Positions 8,605-18,975 of a stretch of DNA of 64,000 nt are shown piece by piece (positions within the stretch are counted from its first letter, which is position 1; each line of letters starts with the position of its first letter). This DNA is from Nematopogon swammerdamellus (Eukaryota > Arthropoda > Insecta > Lepidoptera > Adelidae). The stretch lies in NCBI GenBank assembly GCA_946902875.1, contig OX336355.1, forward strand, positions 15,409,347-15,473,346, written 5' to 3'. Position numbers and translations under genes: made by a program. The notes under the pieces were generated by a model, which worked only from the letters and a program-made list of their open reading frames with translations, was not told the DNA's origin and made no database searches.

Positions 8605-8948
8605 GTGCGTCCTCTCGGCTATGACGTGCGGATGTGAAACGTGGACTTTGACGGTAGGTGTTGTAAAACATTGAGAAAAATTGACTGCCCAGCGAGTAAC
8701 GAGGTAATCCGTCGACGCACTAAAGTAGTTGATATTGGACACCGGATGGCTAAGCTCTAGTAGCAGTGGGCACGTCAGGCGAAGAAAAACAGAGTGCGCG
8801 AAGACCACTCGCAAGGTGGGACGATGACTTTCAAATATACGTCTGCGGAAAGCATTGCTTCCGTACCGCTGAAGGCCGGAAGGACTGGTGGAAAATTGGA
8901 GAGGCGTATGTCCACCAGTGGACGCATAAACGCCGACTGGCTGACTGT
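8605..8948 (+). pseudogene. LINE C-terminal remnant (EAYVQQW family), decayed
   Basis: Translated in changing frames it shows CVLSAMTCGCETWTLT (compare the usual PVMTYG.ETWTLT), TKVVDIGHRMAKL, QWAGHVRR and WRGVCPPVDA. It ends with the CGCATAAACGCCGACTGGCT sequence used by the other copies. Several frameshifts make it non-functional. Confidence 0.75.
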
Positions 8949-9592
8949 GGCACACGAATTAATCCTATGTGATGTAATTATTTTTATTATTTTATTATTA
9001 TTTTATTATATTTGGAAAACCAACAGTTTATAGTACATACATATAGTTGCAAGCGGTTTTTCACATAAATTACTAAACCAGTAAAAGATTTTCTCGTGTT
9101 TACATTAAAGACATTTACAAAAATTGTTGTACCACAGTGCCATGAAACAAAGAAATTAATACAGTTGACATTTCGTATTTAAAATAAAGAGAAAAAATAA
9201 ATAAATGTATAAATAAATAGTATAAATAAAGATAATGAAATGTAACTAAAATGATTTTAGAATCAAATATTATTATAAACATTAATTTTTTTTAGTATAG
9301 GTTGTTTATAATGATTACTGTTTTCTTTTTAGCAAAATATTTTTTATAACATCTTTTTTGAATGTGTTCTTAGTATGTATAAAAGGAATAGTTATAGAAA
9401 CAGAAATAGAAATAGAAAATATTTATTTCAACTTAGTGAATTTACACAAAGAAAACTACTTATACATATAATATTTTACAATTCACTTTGGTTAAAATGG
9501 CCTAGGCGCAGCTCAATGTGCCTATGCCTAGGGACACATTGGTGCTGTTTTTAAGCCTAGCCAATAAGCGTTTAGCTCCTAATACACAGTAG
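8949..9592. other. AT-rich spacer
   Basis: It holds TTATTA-rich simple sequence (8985-9015) and AGAAATAGAAATA-like repeats (9395-9420); the part after 9400 resembles retroelement 3' sequence but is not assigned. Confidence 0.45.
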
Positions 9593-9604
9593 GTATAACA
9601 TGCA

Positions 9605-9939
9605 TAACCGTGTGGGGCCGGTACTTAAAAAGAATATCCCCACTGCATGTCTCCCCATGCATGTCGTAAAAGGCGACTAAGTGATAAGGACAAGATGCCG
9701 TGCTAAAGGGCGACAGGCTTGCCACCTCTCACCTTGGCACGGTACTTCCACTGAGTCATGCAGCAGGTGGGTCTTCGTGCCTTACTTGCTGCTTGATCGA
9801 TTAAATCTTGTTCGAATACTTTGCGAAACGTGGTGGTCGGTGTTGTGCTGTAATTGACCAGAGTTCTTGCAGCACAACACCGATTACTCTGCTTACCCCG
9901 ATTGTCGGGATTCAGCGTGTGTGATATGTATGTATGTAT
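9605..9939 (+). mobile_element. SINE-D, full length with 12-bp target duplication
   Basis: The SINE-A-like head (GTGTGGGGCCGGTACTTAAA, AAAAGGCGACTAAG) leads into a different body (GTGCTAAAGGGCGACAGGCT, CAGCAGGTGGGTCTTCGTGC, CAGCACAACACCGATTACTC) and a (GTAT)n tail. GTATAACATGCA flanks it at 9593-9604 and 9940-9951, giving exact ends. Confidence 0.9.
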
Positions 9940-10057
9940 GTATAACATGCAAAATATTACAATTAGTGTGGCATAATATGTGAAAAAGAGAATGTAAAGT
10001 AACTAATGAGATAACACAAATGAAATGAAGTGAAAGTCTTCAAAAGGGGATAAAAGA

Positions 10058-10180
10058 GGCTCCTGTCAGGCCGGCATGGCATTCACAATCCCCGTGCATC
10101 ACAGAATGTCCATGGGCATCGTTAGACACCTACCCGTAGGTGAAACGATGCCACATGTCGCGCTAGTCATAAAACAAAGT
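10058..10180 (+). mobile_element. CR1/Jockey-like LINE 3' end fragment
   Basis: CCTGTCAGGCCGGCATGGCA, GAATGTCCATGGGC and ATGTCGCG match the 3' end of the LINE at 21490-22186. It stops about 40 bp before the intron-exon boundary of the dys exon. Confidence 0.65.
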
Positions 10181-10222
10181 GAACGAACCAAAAAAATAGA
10201 TGTATGTAATGCAAAAACGTAC

Positions 10223-10396
10223 CTTCTGATCCCCAAAGCGCATCTGTCTCCTCGCGTTCCTGGCGACATTCATGCGACAGAGGAACACCCTCTCCTCTGC
10301 ATCGGCGGGCGTTCTGCTGAGCTCGGAGCGCACGCTCTGCTGGTCTTGCTTGTCAATGATGTCGTACACGCTGTCGCCGTGGATCAGCAGGTCCTC
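10223..10396 (-). CDS. dys: bHLH-PAS transcription factor, PAS-A exon (Dysfusion-like)
   Basis: The 174-bp exon has an acceptor TTTCTTGTTGGTAG at its 5' side and a donor AAG|GTACGT at its 3' side, and encodes 58 complete codons: EDLLIHGDSVYDIIDKQD.., then RVFLCRMNVARNARRQMRFG and DQK. The GDS-YDIID and FLCRMN..ARRQ motifs are those of Dysfusion/NPAS4 PAS-A domains rather than Trachealess, Single-minded or Tango. It joins in phase 0 to the exon at 26553-26642. Dysfusion is known in flies as a nuclear regulator of tracheal fusion and leg joint development; that role is assumed here by family. The next exon is not in the window. Confidence 0.85.
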
Positions 10397-10445
10397 CTAC
10401 CAACAAGAAAGCAGTTTTAAATTAAACATAACTTTTATTGTTATG

Positions 10446-10869
10446 TAATGCGGTATGGGTTGCTGAGTCGGAGGGGCCAAAGCACATTTTTTTTTTTTTT
10501 TTTTTTTTTATGGAAACTGACACGGTTGGCTACATCACCTACAACATCCGTGATGTCAGCCCATAACATCGGGTGAACTGGTGCCACGTCAGTGCTTGCT
10601 TCCCTTCGGTCGTGCCGGCTACACTGAACTGGACGGAAAACACAAACTATTTACATAGCCGTTTCGACCGACCTTTCATTCAGTGCGTTGGTACCAACCC
10701 GGGCGGGTTTAACCCTACCACCTAATAATATAAGAAGGGAGTCATATCCCTTAGTCGCCTTTTACGACATACACGGGGAGAGATGCAGTGGGGCTATTCT
10801 TTTAAAGTACCGGCCCCACACGGTACGGTACCACATGCTCCGATCAGCCAATATCACCTCCGAGAAGGC
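10446..10869 (-). mobile_element. SINE-C fragment split by SINE-A
   Basis: GGTATGGGTTGCTGAGTCGG to AGCACAT (10446-10486) continues at 10833 with ATGCTCCGATCAGCCAATAT to GAGAAGG. CACAT is repeated on both sides of the inserted SINE-A. Confidence 0.8.
10487..10829 (-). mobile_element. SINE-A, full length
   Basis: Long poly-T, then TATGGAAACTGACACGGTTG, the A-type diagnostic GGTGCCACGTCAGTG, the central domain and the complete reversed head to CCCCACACGGTAC. Confidence 0.9.
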
Positions 10870-10925
10870 ACTCATCTGCACTGGCACTTCGTTAGTCTCC
10901 TCTCACCAATTCTTTCAACATAACC

Positions 10926-11226
10926 CTTTTTTTTACGGATACTGACACGGTTGGCTACATCACCTACAACATCCGTGATGTCAGCCCATAACACCGGGTG
11001 AACTAGGTGCGATGTCAGTGCTACACTTCATTAAATGTCGGCTACACTGAACTTGACGGAAAGCACGAACTATTTACATAATCGTTGCGACTGACGTTTC
11101 GTTCAGTGCGGTGGTACCAACCCGGGCGGGTTAAACCTACCACCTAATAGGAAGGCAGTCATATCCCTTAGTCGTCTTTTACGACATATACGGGGAGAGA
11201 TGCAGTGGGGCTATTCTTTTAAAGTA
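10926..11226 (-). mobile_element. SINE-A, head-trimmed
   Basis: It runs from poly-T and ACTGACACGGTTGGCTAC through the central domain to GCAGTGGGGCTATTCTTTTA. The head end merges with a short palindrome CTTTTAAAGTACTTTAAAAG. Confidence 0.85.
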
Positions 11227-11277
11227 CTTTAAAAGAAGTAGAATGTGTATGTATGTATATATGAGATTTGTATGTAT

Positions 11278-11390
11278 GAATATATACTTTATTGAACATC
11301 AACTAAAACTAATTAGGCACAATAGGCGAGCTTAATGCCGCGAGGAACTCTATTCTAACTAACCTTTGGGATGTGGGAGAAGTACGAGTA
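11278..11390 (+). repeat. Dispersed repeat G
   Basis: ATATACTTTATTGAACAT, AGGCACAATAGGCGAGCTTA ATGC and TTTGGGATGTGG are shared with 47620-47740 and, reversed, with 50097-50150. It is probably the 3' end of an unnamed retroelement. Confidence 0.6.
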
Positions 11391-11429
11391 TATGCAGGCG
11401 AACAAGAATAGTTTGAGGAAATGTATTAA

Positions 11430-11700
11430 GCAGTGCAAAGGTGGGCTTCCGGGCAATATCTTTCCCTGTTCCTACAATCAATTATTCTTCAAATTCTTTA
11501 TTCTTTATTCATCATTCGTATGGTAGTACACTACGCTTGAATTTGTCCTGTTTAGTTTTTACAATCCGGTTCGATTACACCCACAAATAAGAGCCGGCAA
11601 GAAACTCCGCAGGGTTTCCCTAGCTACATTAGTCCACCTTCAAGCCGGACTGACGCCTCCTAGGGGGCGAGATTGGCAACACCTGAGGCTGCGACCTGGA
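11430..11700 (+). mobile_element. CR1/Jockey-like LINE 3' remnant
   Basis: AAGGTGGGCTTCCGGGCAAT, CCCTGTTCCTACAATC and the ending GGGCGAGATTGGCAACACCT correspond to the C-terminal VWNGLP.N.FPYSYN region seen at 53822. It is broken by unrelated AT-rich sequence around 11480-11600. Confidence 0.5.
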
Positions 11701-12070
11701 GCATAGACACCCAGTTCGGCAACAGTAAAAAAAAAAACTTTGCGCTGTAGTTCTACAACCAAACGCTTCCGGACCACCAGCAAGACAGGGCTATACTTAA
11801 AAGTTAATTCCAACATAGAAAAATATGCAACGACTAATTCCAGAGTGCGCACAGCGCAAAAAGCTTAACATCGCCACTTATACTTAAAATAAATGACTTC
11901 AACATTTTCATCAAAGTCGCGACCGCAAGTTAAATATTACATTAATCCACGGAGTGTGCCAGTCAACCTCAAGCGGTGGTATTAAGTTGACTGTCTTGAG
12001 TGTAATCTACGAAACATACGTACATTCAAGTCTGTTTCCCAATGGTGTAGGCAGGTACAATATTTTTAAT
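11701..12070. other. Unique sequence
   Basis: No gene or repeat structure is recognised. Confidence 0.4.
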
Positions 12071-12473
12071 TTTTTTTATGTAATCCGGTATCCGGTGTAT
12101 CCGACCGGTGGCTGAGTCGGAGGGGCCAAAGCGCATGCTCCGACTAGTCAATATCATCTCCGAGAAGGTAGGTGCCATACCGGAGACTTCCATGAATTGC
12201 TGGCTATACTGGACTAGAGGAGAACACAACCGAGGCTGCTATGCGGCCATCTTACATCCACTACGGTGGTACCAACCCAGTCGGCTACAATTTGAGCCTA
12301 CCACCTAGTATCTAAGGGGCGAGGGAAGGGACCTACAGTTTTACAAAGCAGAAGGTGTAGGTATGCATGTAAATTTTTTGTCGAAAAAACTCATTGGTAC
12401 ACGCCGACCGGATTCGAACCGCGGACCTCTCATATGAGAAGCCCACGCCCAAACCACTCGGCCACCCGCCGCT
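12071..12473 (-). mobile_element. SINE-C, full length
   Basis: From the tail (poly-T, GTAATCCGGTATCC) it passes the central GGTGGTACCAACCCAGTCGG, a linker AAAAAACTCATTGGTACACG and the tRNA-like head ending CGGCCACCCGCCGCT. This is one of the few copies retaining both polymerase III boxes. Confidence 0.9.
12410..12464 (-). promoter_or_regulatory. Polymerase III A and B boxes of a SINE-C
   Basis: On the - strand TGGCCGAGTGG (12454-12464) fits a tRNA A box and GGTTCGAATCC (12410-12420) is a consensus B box. The A box is of the leucine/serine tRNA type. Confidence 0.8.
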
Positions 12474-12645
12474 CTGTTTCAATTCTGACGCACCTCTCAC
12501 ACCTTCTTTCACACTCATAATGGTATCTATAGAATTATCTATATTGTTATAAATATTTTATAGCTGGTTCCACTTTTTGTAAGGTCATATTTCCGAAAAG
12601 GACAATGATATTAATCAATGCAGTACCAAATACGCCCGTAAAGAA

Positions 12646-13136
12646 AGAAGTGCGAGTTTTACTCGCGCACGGAGGTTTCCGTATCTTTCCGCTATCAATA
12701 ATATCCGCCTATCCGCTCAGGTGGCATGGTCTTCGAATTTTAATTTCGAAGATATGTAGGACGATCGGAGAGAAGCCTCAATGAGGTCGATGGCAATTGA
12801 CGGTGAGAAAATGACAGCACCTCAATGAGGTCGTTGGCAATTGAGAGGCTATCTTTTGTTTTTCAACAATACAATGTATAAAAACCTGTGGCGCCATCTA
12901 TTATTCAGTAGCGTGACTAATCGATTTTTCGCACGTTTGTTGTATGGGAGCTCCCTTAATTTTTAACATTTTTTTTTTATTATTTATTATTATATCCGCC
13001 ATAGTAACACATATTCTGTGAAAATTTCAACGGGTTACCTATTACGGTTCAAGAGATACAGACCTCGGACAGACGGACGGATAGACAGACGGCGGAGGCA
13101 TAGTAATAGGCTTCCGTACGGGATACGGAAATCTAA
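12646..13136 (+). mobile_element. Repeat E with internal insertion
   Basis: The head AAGTGCGAGTTTTACTCGCG is followed by about 260 bp of foreign sequence containing two copies of CCTCAATGAGGTCG.TGGCAA, then the usual TTGTATGGGAGCTCCCTTAA, TTTCAACGGGTTACCTATTA and the GACGGACG core to GGAAATCTAAAAAG. Confidence 0.75.
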
Positions 13137-13262
13137 AAAGTCGGGATGTCGACTTTTAAACGATTTTCTCCCTCTATCACCGTCAGAGAATAATAACAAT
13201 TATCGTTGCAAGATTAACACTTTATTGCCAGAAAGAAAACACAGTGTTATAATTTTTTATAG

Positions 13263-13862
13263 ACTTTACAAGGTAGCAACTGAACATTTATTGTAAATGC
13301 AGTAAGAGTTTACAGGGCAACAATAGTATAACTTTATATAATTTTATTATTCAACGACTGGAAGCCTAGAGATGAAGCAATAGTTTATAATGAAAGAACT
13401 TAACAACTGTAGACGCGGTAAAAGTTTACAAAGGAATAACTGAAACCTGCACAAGTAGTAAGAGTTTACAATGCAACAACTGAACAATGGTAGATGCAAC
13501 AAGAGTCTACAAGGCAATAACTGAATAGCTGTAGACGCTGTAAGAGCTTATAAGGTTGAGAACTGACCAACTTTGAATGCTATAAAAGTTTACATAGCAT
13601 GAACTGAACTGAACTTAAGAATTTGCAATGCTACAACTGAACAACTGAAGACGCAGTAAGAGATTATAAAGCAACAACTGAATAACCTGTAGATGCAGCA
13701 ATAGTTTACAAGGCAACAATGACAGCTAAAGATGAAGCCAGTGCTTACAATGCAACCAATTAAAACAACTTTAATGATTTAAGAATTTACAATGCAACAA
13801 CTGAACAACTGTATATGCATTAAGAGTTTACAAGGCAACAACTGACCACGTCTGATGCAGTA
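13263..13862. repeat. Degenerate minisatellite, unit about 41 bp
   Basis: Roughly 14 diverged copies of a unit like GCAACAACTGAACAACTGTA followed by GATGCAGTAAGAGTTTACAA. Copies vary from about 33 to 48 bp. No long frame is kept, so it is not a protein repeat. Confidence 0.85.
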
Positions 13863-14240
13863 AAGCACGGATCATCTCCATGCGTCATTTCAACCGACCT
13901 CCTGTCCCAACTTAGCCGTTTTAAGACATAATTACTACAGTACCGGCCACACGTCCGCCCTCCTTTAGACATGATGTTCTCCGTAGGTGGTGGGCAGTGG
14001 GAGGATATAGAGAAGGAAGGAAAAGGATTTACTTGATTTATGGGCAACTTGGTGATAGTTTGGTCTTTACGACTGTATTCTTGAGGATAATTAGTACGAG
14101 TTCTGCTCGATTAACATTGTTTTGTTTTGTGCCAGATTTGAATTTGGAACATTTTTGAATTTCTTTAGCGGTGCGCTGCTTGGCGGTGAAGTCGTCATTT
14201 TGGGGAATGATTGTTTGAATGAATGGAAGCCACAAAGTAA
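13863..14240 (-). other. Unrecognised open region
   Basis: Two - strand frames (13820-14047 and 14038-14235) contain sensible-looking peptides (ENIMSKGGRTCGRYCSNYVL; FTAKQRTAKEIQKCSKFKSG) but neither is supported as a gene and the upstream one lacks an ATG. It could be a decayed exon or transposon piece. Confidence 0.25.
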
Positions 14241-15234
14241 GTGAACTTCCTTTGTGGCTCTAAGAGTACAGGAATTTATTAACTATAAAGGAGTCATGTA
14301 CAGCAATAAGTAGCGTTTATTTAAATAAAGCTAAAACTTAAACTTTATTAAAAAAATATTTAGTTTATTATGAACGATTTGTCTAAATAGAAGTATTCTA
14401 TACTGGTTATGTATATTTAGTGTGCTGAATTACCGCGGAAATCATATAGTAAGTCGTAATGGTACTTCAAAAATAACATTTTCTTTAATTTATGCTTTAC
14501 GCCTTGAAAATATTTAAAAAGGGGTCCTAACAATAATTTTAATTAAGGTGTCCTAGAGAATGGGTCAGAACCTTCCGAGATCCTTGCTCGCATCCATGTT
14601 GAAATCGAATGCAGTATAGGAACTCCAAGGGCCGACTCCACAACCGCCCAACTCTCAAAGTAAACAGCAACATAATCCCTCGGTAATATCATATTTAAAG
14701 TAAACTCTATAATTACTCGCCGACTCTGATGCGTTCGTACGAAAAGTTTGTGCCTTATGGGATATATCTTGCGTCAGTACATCATAGTTAATTTAAAGTA
14801 TGTTTAGCGAAACGGCCCGGCGTTACGGTAAAATTTAATTTGCGGGCTCGCGATACGAGGTAATTAATTATAAAATAATTGCCGCTAAAGACATGTTTTA
14901 AATTAATTCGAAATTGTATCCGCGCAGTAAAATTGAAGCGTTTAATTTTAATGTCATGCTTAGTCAATTTTCGGTATTAAAATTACACGGGCAATTAGGA
15001 TTTTCTTCATAAGTTAAGTTAGCGTTACATAATATTGAAGTGAAACTCATTACAATCGTCATATTATCAAGTCAGAAGAGGAATGTGTATTCTTGCAATC
15101 TTGTTAGCTAAGCTGCCAATCTAGCCGTCAGAAAGATTTACCAGCAAACAATGTTGTTTCGACATTCTCTAACGTCTCTTATTTTATTATTAGGTGCATC
15201 TAGAATACAAATACAATTTTATGTCATCCATTTA
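14241..15234. other. AT-rich unique sequence
   Basis: No gene, tandem repeat or recognised element is seen over about 1 kb. Confidence 0.5.
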
Positions 15235-15268
15235 TCTCAGACCAACTAACTAAACAGTTGGTCTGAGA
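15235..15268. repeat. 13-bp perfect hairpin
   Basis: TCTCAGACCAACT (15235-15247) pairs with AGTTGGTCTGAGA (15256-15268) across an 8-base loop. Confidence 0.85.
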
Positions 15269-15295
15269 TCTATACTATAGGTATAATCTACACTA

Positions 15296-15480
15296 ATATT
15301 AAAAGAGGTAAAGTTTGTAAGATTGTAAGTTTGGATATGGGAGTTAATCTTCGAAATACTCATTTCATTTTGAAAATACTTTGACCAATATTTAGAATGG
15401 ACCTTCAGGATGGACATAGGCAAGAACATTAAAGGTCTTAATGTTCTTGGACATAGGCTACGCGACCGCAGCCGCGGTCA
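15296..15480 (+). mobile_element. Helitron-like dispersed repeat with hairpin
   Basis: The opening TACACTAATATTAAAAGAGG and closing GGCTACGCGACCGC are typical of small lepidopteran Helitron-type repeats. It contains the hairpin CAAGAACATTAA / TTAATGTTCTTG (15421-15449) between two copies of TGGACATAGGC. Confidence 0.45.
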
Positions 15481-15490
15481 AAAGCCAATG

Positions 15491-15826
15491 TACCGTGTGG
15501 GGCCAAAATAATAGCCCCAATGCATCGCTCTCCTTGCATGTCGTCAAAGTGCGACTAAGGAATAAGGACAAGGTGCCGTGCTAAAGGGCGACAGGCATGC
15601 CACCTCTCCCCGAGCACGGTCCGTCCACCGAGTCACGCAGCAGGTCGCTTCGTGCCTTACTTGCTGCTTGATAGTTATCATGTCCTAATACATTGCTAAA
15701 CGTGGTGGTCGGTGTTGTGATGTAATTAATAAGAGCACTTGCAGCACAACACCGATTACTCTGCTCAGCCCGATTTTCGGGATACAACGCGTGGTATGTA
15801 CCTATGTATGAACGTGAGTATGTATA
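15491..15826 (+). mobile_element. SINE-D, nearly complete
   Basis: A shortened head (GTGTGGGGCCAAAATAATAG CCCC) leads to the D body (GACAAGGTGCCGTGCTAAAG, ACTTGCTGCTTGATAG, GCACAACACCGATTACTC) and a (GTAT)n-like tail. Confidence 0.85.
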
Positions 15827-15906
15827 ATTTAGAACTATTCCAAATATAATAATTTGCTTTCTCTTTGTGTATATATCTAAGTAATTGTAAAGTTTTACTT
15901 GAGTTA

Positions 15907-16041
15907 GGCCCACTTGCACCAACACAAGTTCAATATATAAACCAGTTCAACTCGTTAAACTAGCACCCGTTGTATGTGTGAACCGCGTTTAAATCCATAA
16001 CTCGCTATTTAACTCTGAACTCGTGTTGGTGCAAGACGCGC
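15907..16041. mobile_element. Short MITE with TTA target duplication
   Basis: The 25-bp terminal repeats GGCCCACTTGCACCAACACA.. and the complement of GAACTCGTGTTGGTGCAAGA.. match at about 20 of 25 positions. TTA occurs immediately outside both ends (15904-15906, 16042-16044), as in PIF/Harbinger elements. The inner CTTGCACCAACAC motif is shared with 33904-34552. Confidence 0.75.
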
Positions 16042-16243
16042 TTAGTTAGTTAAGTTAAAAAACTTAGAAATTCGTAGGCAGTGACAGACAGACATGACTA
16101 AAATGCATAGGTTTCTGGTATTACCTACGAAAGAAAGTGCCAACGCAGCCATTATGTTGAAAATATCGAGTTTCACACACAAATACATTTCGATAATTCT
16201 TTTTGCAGTTTACTTTAGATATTATTTTTTTAATTTTTTTTTA

Positions 16244-16488
16244 TTTTTTTTTATGTAATCCTGTATGGGTGGCTGAGTTGGAGGGGCCAAAGCGCATGCT
16301 CCGACCAGCCAATATCACCTCCGAGAAGGTAGGTGCCATACCGGAGACTTCCCTGGATTGCTGGCTATACTGGACTAGAGGAGAATACAACCGAGGTTGC
16401 TATGCGGCCATCTTACATCCAGTACGGTGGTACCAACCCAGTCGGCTACAAATTGAGCCCACCACCTAGTAAGGGGCAAGGGAAGGGA
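16244..16488 (-). mobile_element. SINE-C, 5' truncated
   Basis: It keeps the tail and central domain (GTATGGGTGGCTGAGTTGGA to AAGGGGCAAGGGAAGGGA) but lacks the tRNA-like head. Confidence 0.85.
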
Positions 16489-16739
16489 AATTATTAGCTT
16501 ACATTAATGATAATAAAAATGTGTGTTTAGCTACACAAGAAAAGTTCATCTGCATTCAGCCTTCACGTTCTCTCGAACCAGGACGCACGTAACATTGTTT
16601 GCGGAGCTGCGTGCATAATTGTTATTGTTCCTGTACACGTATATTTACTCTAATATATATATAATAAATAATACTCTATGTCTCGAGGCTATATGAATCT
16701 CGAGCGCCGCGTCCGTTACCAGTATCTCGCAGGGCCGGA

Positions 16740-17384
16740 TTAAGCCAGAGGCCCCTAGGCAATGCAAGTCTCGGGACCCCTCTCTAGAACTCTCAAGTCT
16801 AGCTAGTATTTAAACCTTATACCAACACCAAATTTTAATGAATGTATGCAATTTAAAAAGTTAAATTACAAATTTAAAAAACCCGACCCCGAAAAATCAT
16901 TTCTTAAAGGAGTCGGGGGACCGCCCAGTAAAATTAATAAAATATAAAAACTCAGAGCTGCGAGCGTGGGTATTTTAGAATACCTGCGCAGCTCTGAGTT
17001 TTTATATTTTTAGAAATTATTTTTGACTTTTTAAGGGTCAGGGTTTTTAAAATTTGTAATTTAACTTTTATTTCAAGCTTTTTAAAGAAAAACCATCCTA
17101 ATCGGTCCATCCGTAAGATATATTTTTGTTATTACTTTTACTTGATTGCAAACATAGCTAAGAACCATCCCATCCCATCATCACCATAATATGCTTATAA
17201 CAAGTAATAATTAATGTAAAATTGTTTGTCCTACAAAAAAAAACCGTAAACCTTTGTAAAATGAAAACGGAAGCATCAAATTAAAACTACTTTGACTAAT
17301 TTTTCCCACAGGCCGCGGGGCCCCTAGGGGGCGCTGCGCTCATAGGCAGTTGCCTACATTGCCTATATCGATAATCCGGGACTG
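16740..17384. mobile_element. hAT-like non-autonomous element with 8-bp target duplication
   Basis: The left end CAGGGCCGGATTAAGCCAGA and the complement of the right end (CAGTCCCGGATTATCGATAT) form imperfect terminal repeats. GTATCTCG is exactly duplicated at 16732-16739 and 17385-17392. No transposase frame remains. A second palindromic element is nested inside. Confidence 0.85.
16866..17060. repeat. Nested foldback element
   Basis: Outer arms TTACAAATTTAAAAAACCCG.. (16866) and the complement of ..GGGTTTTTAAAATTTGTAA (17060) enclose a 23-bp perfect hairpin (16940-16962 with 16987-17009; CTCAGAGCTGCG). Parts recur at 45232-45364 and 59815-59905. Confidence 0.8.
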
Positions 17385-17561
17385 GTATCTCGCGTTCGAC
17401 TCCGTGTGTGGCGCGATTCAATACTCTTTGAAAACTAGCCGTCGCCATGCGGACAATGTATGCGCTGGAAGGCAACGATAGAATGTATGGATCTGTACCA
17501 GAATTATTATGTTTGGCACATTGGAGTAATAAATATTATTGTGAGTTTTAAATCTAAGCAA

Positions 17562-17906
17562 TTTTTTTTTTTTTTATAGAAACTGACTCGGTTGCCTACA
17601 TCACCTACAACATCCGTGATGTCAGCTCATAACACCGGGTGAACTAGGTGCCATGTCAGTGCTTTCCTTCATTTCATGTCGGCTACACTATTTACATAGC
17701 CGTTTCGACCGATGTTTCGTTCAGTGCGGTGGTACCAACCCGGCCGGGATAAACCCTACCACCTATTAAGGTAAGAAGGGAAGGGACCTACAGTTTAATG
17801 TGGAATCCGAACCACGGTCAGCCTCCAAAGGTCGAGCGGCCACCCATCCAAGTACTGAACGCGCTCAGGGTTCGACCGACCGCACCACTGAGCAACCGAG
17901 GCTAAC
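17562..17906 (-). mobile_element. SINE-B, nearly full length
   Basis: From poly-T through the tail, central domain, GGAATCCGAACCACGGTCAG (reversed B box) and the reversed 5S-like stretch (CACCCATCCAAGTACTGAAC) to CCACTGAGCAACCGAGGCTA. It has a small deletion in the body. Confidence 0.9.
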
Positions 17907-17934
17907 AATTTATTTATATAAAGTTATTATTATT

Positions 17935-18290
17935 TATTTGCGTCTATGGCGACCCTTCCAGACTCTTCCATTCAAATTCGATCCATAAATTTCTTTCTTT
18001 ACTCTCCTATCATCAATTATTCCAACATGACCGAAGCCACCGAAGCATCCCTTTCTCAATTTTTGTCACTATAATATCTTATTTCAGGCCGCAAATCTCA
18101 CACTACACTGTTTCTCAATCTAGCTTTCATTTCAATCTACCTTTCATTGTAACTCCACACATATTCCTCTACGCGCGAATTTCCACAACATTTATCCTGC
18201 TTTCATGCTGCCATGCCCAACTTTCACTCCCGTACATCAGTGTAGGGGCCAGCGCTCCATCATGGACAGCCAAACGTGTCCTAGTGGACA
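17935..18290 (-). pseudogene. LINE C-terminal remnant (WFGHV family), decayed
   Basis: In broken - strand frames it shows VKVGHGSMKAG (compare SESW..), IEKGMLRWL..HVG and FEWKSLEGSP-like residues, the same order as the copy at 6215-6470. Multiple stops. Confidence 0.45.
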
Positions 18291-18975
18291 ACAGAAGATT
18301 ATAATCGCGCGTAACATGGCTTGACGATTCTAGTAGTAGATATTACTAGGGTTAACATTAAATTAATTGCCCTGATTAGTTCATTTATTATCAGTATAAT
18401 TACATTCTACAGTAAGTCCGCCTCCTGTAATGCAGTATAGTAAATGTGAGAACTATAAGATAATAAATTATTGTTAAATTAATTTGTAAGCTGCTCGGCT
18501 TTCAACGGTGTTTTTTAAACCGATTTCAGCGACTAAATTGACAGTACATAAGCATTCGTCGGAAGTTCTATTTTCAAATCGAGAAGTCGGTTGCAGTCAA
18601 AACTCAATGTCAAACCGTTCTCACGTTCAAACAAGGAACTCAATAATTAATTCGCTGTCTCCATAGCGTACAAACGATTTTCACCTTCCGCTTCTTCGAC
18701 ATTGAGGTCATATTTGCTTGTTGTGTGATTGATGATAATTTATCAGTATGTTAGCGGTTACAAGCAACCATTTGTATAACAATTATGAGCCACGCCGCGT
18801 GCTGTGTTTTAGCTCTGATTAATCTATGTAATATGTTTAATAATAACTGCAATAGTTACTACCTGACTAGTGAACACGTATGCCGACTTTGCTGGTCGTA
18901 TATCACATGGCTCTTGCCCGCGGCTACTTATTTTTAGTCGGTAAACATATTTCCATGCGGATAAAACATAGTTAA
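18291..18975. other. Unique sequence
   Basis: No coding or repeat signal beyond short AT-rich runs. Confidence 0.4.

Noticed and set aside
10076..10420. 114-residue frame on the + strand
   Set aside because: Antisense to the dys exon, whose splice sites and homology are clear on the - strand.
12405..12473. Leucine or serine tRNA gene
   Set aside because: It lacks the long variable arm and a proper acceptor stem and continues into a SINE body.
13263..13862. CRISPR-like array
   Set aside because: Units are contiguous diverged tandem copies without unique spacers, in a eukaryotic intron.
13820..14235. A two-exon protein gene on the - strand
   Set aside because: The frames overlap only slightly, one lacks an ATG, and no domain is recognisable.
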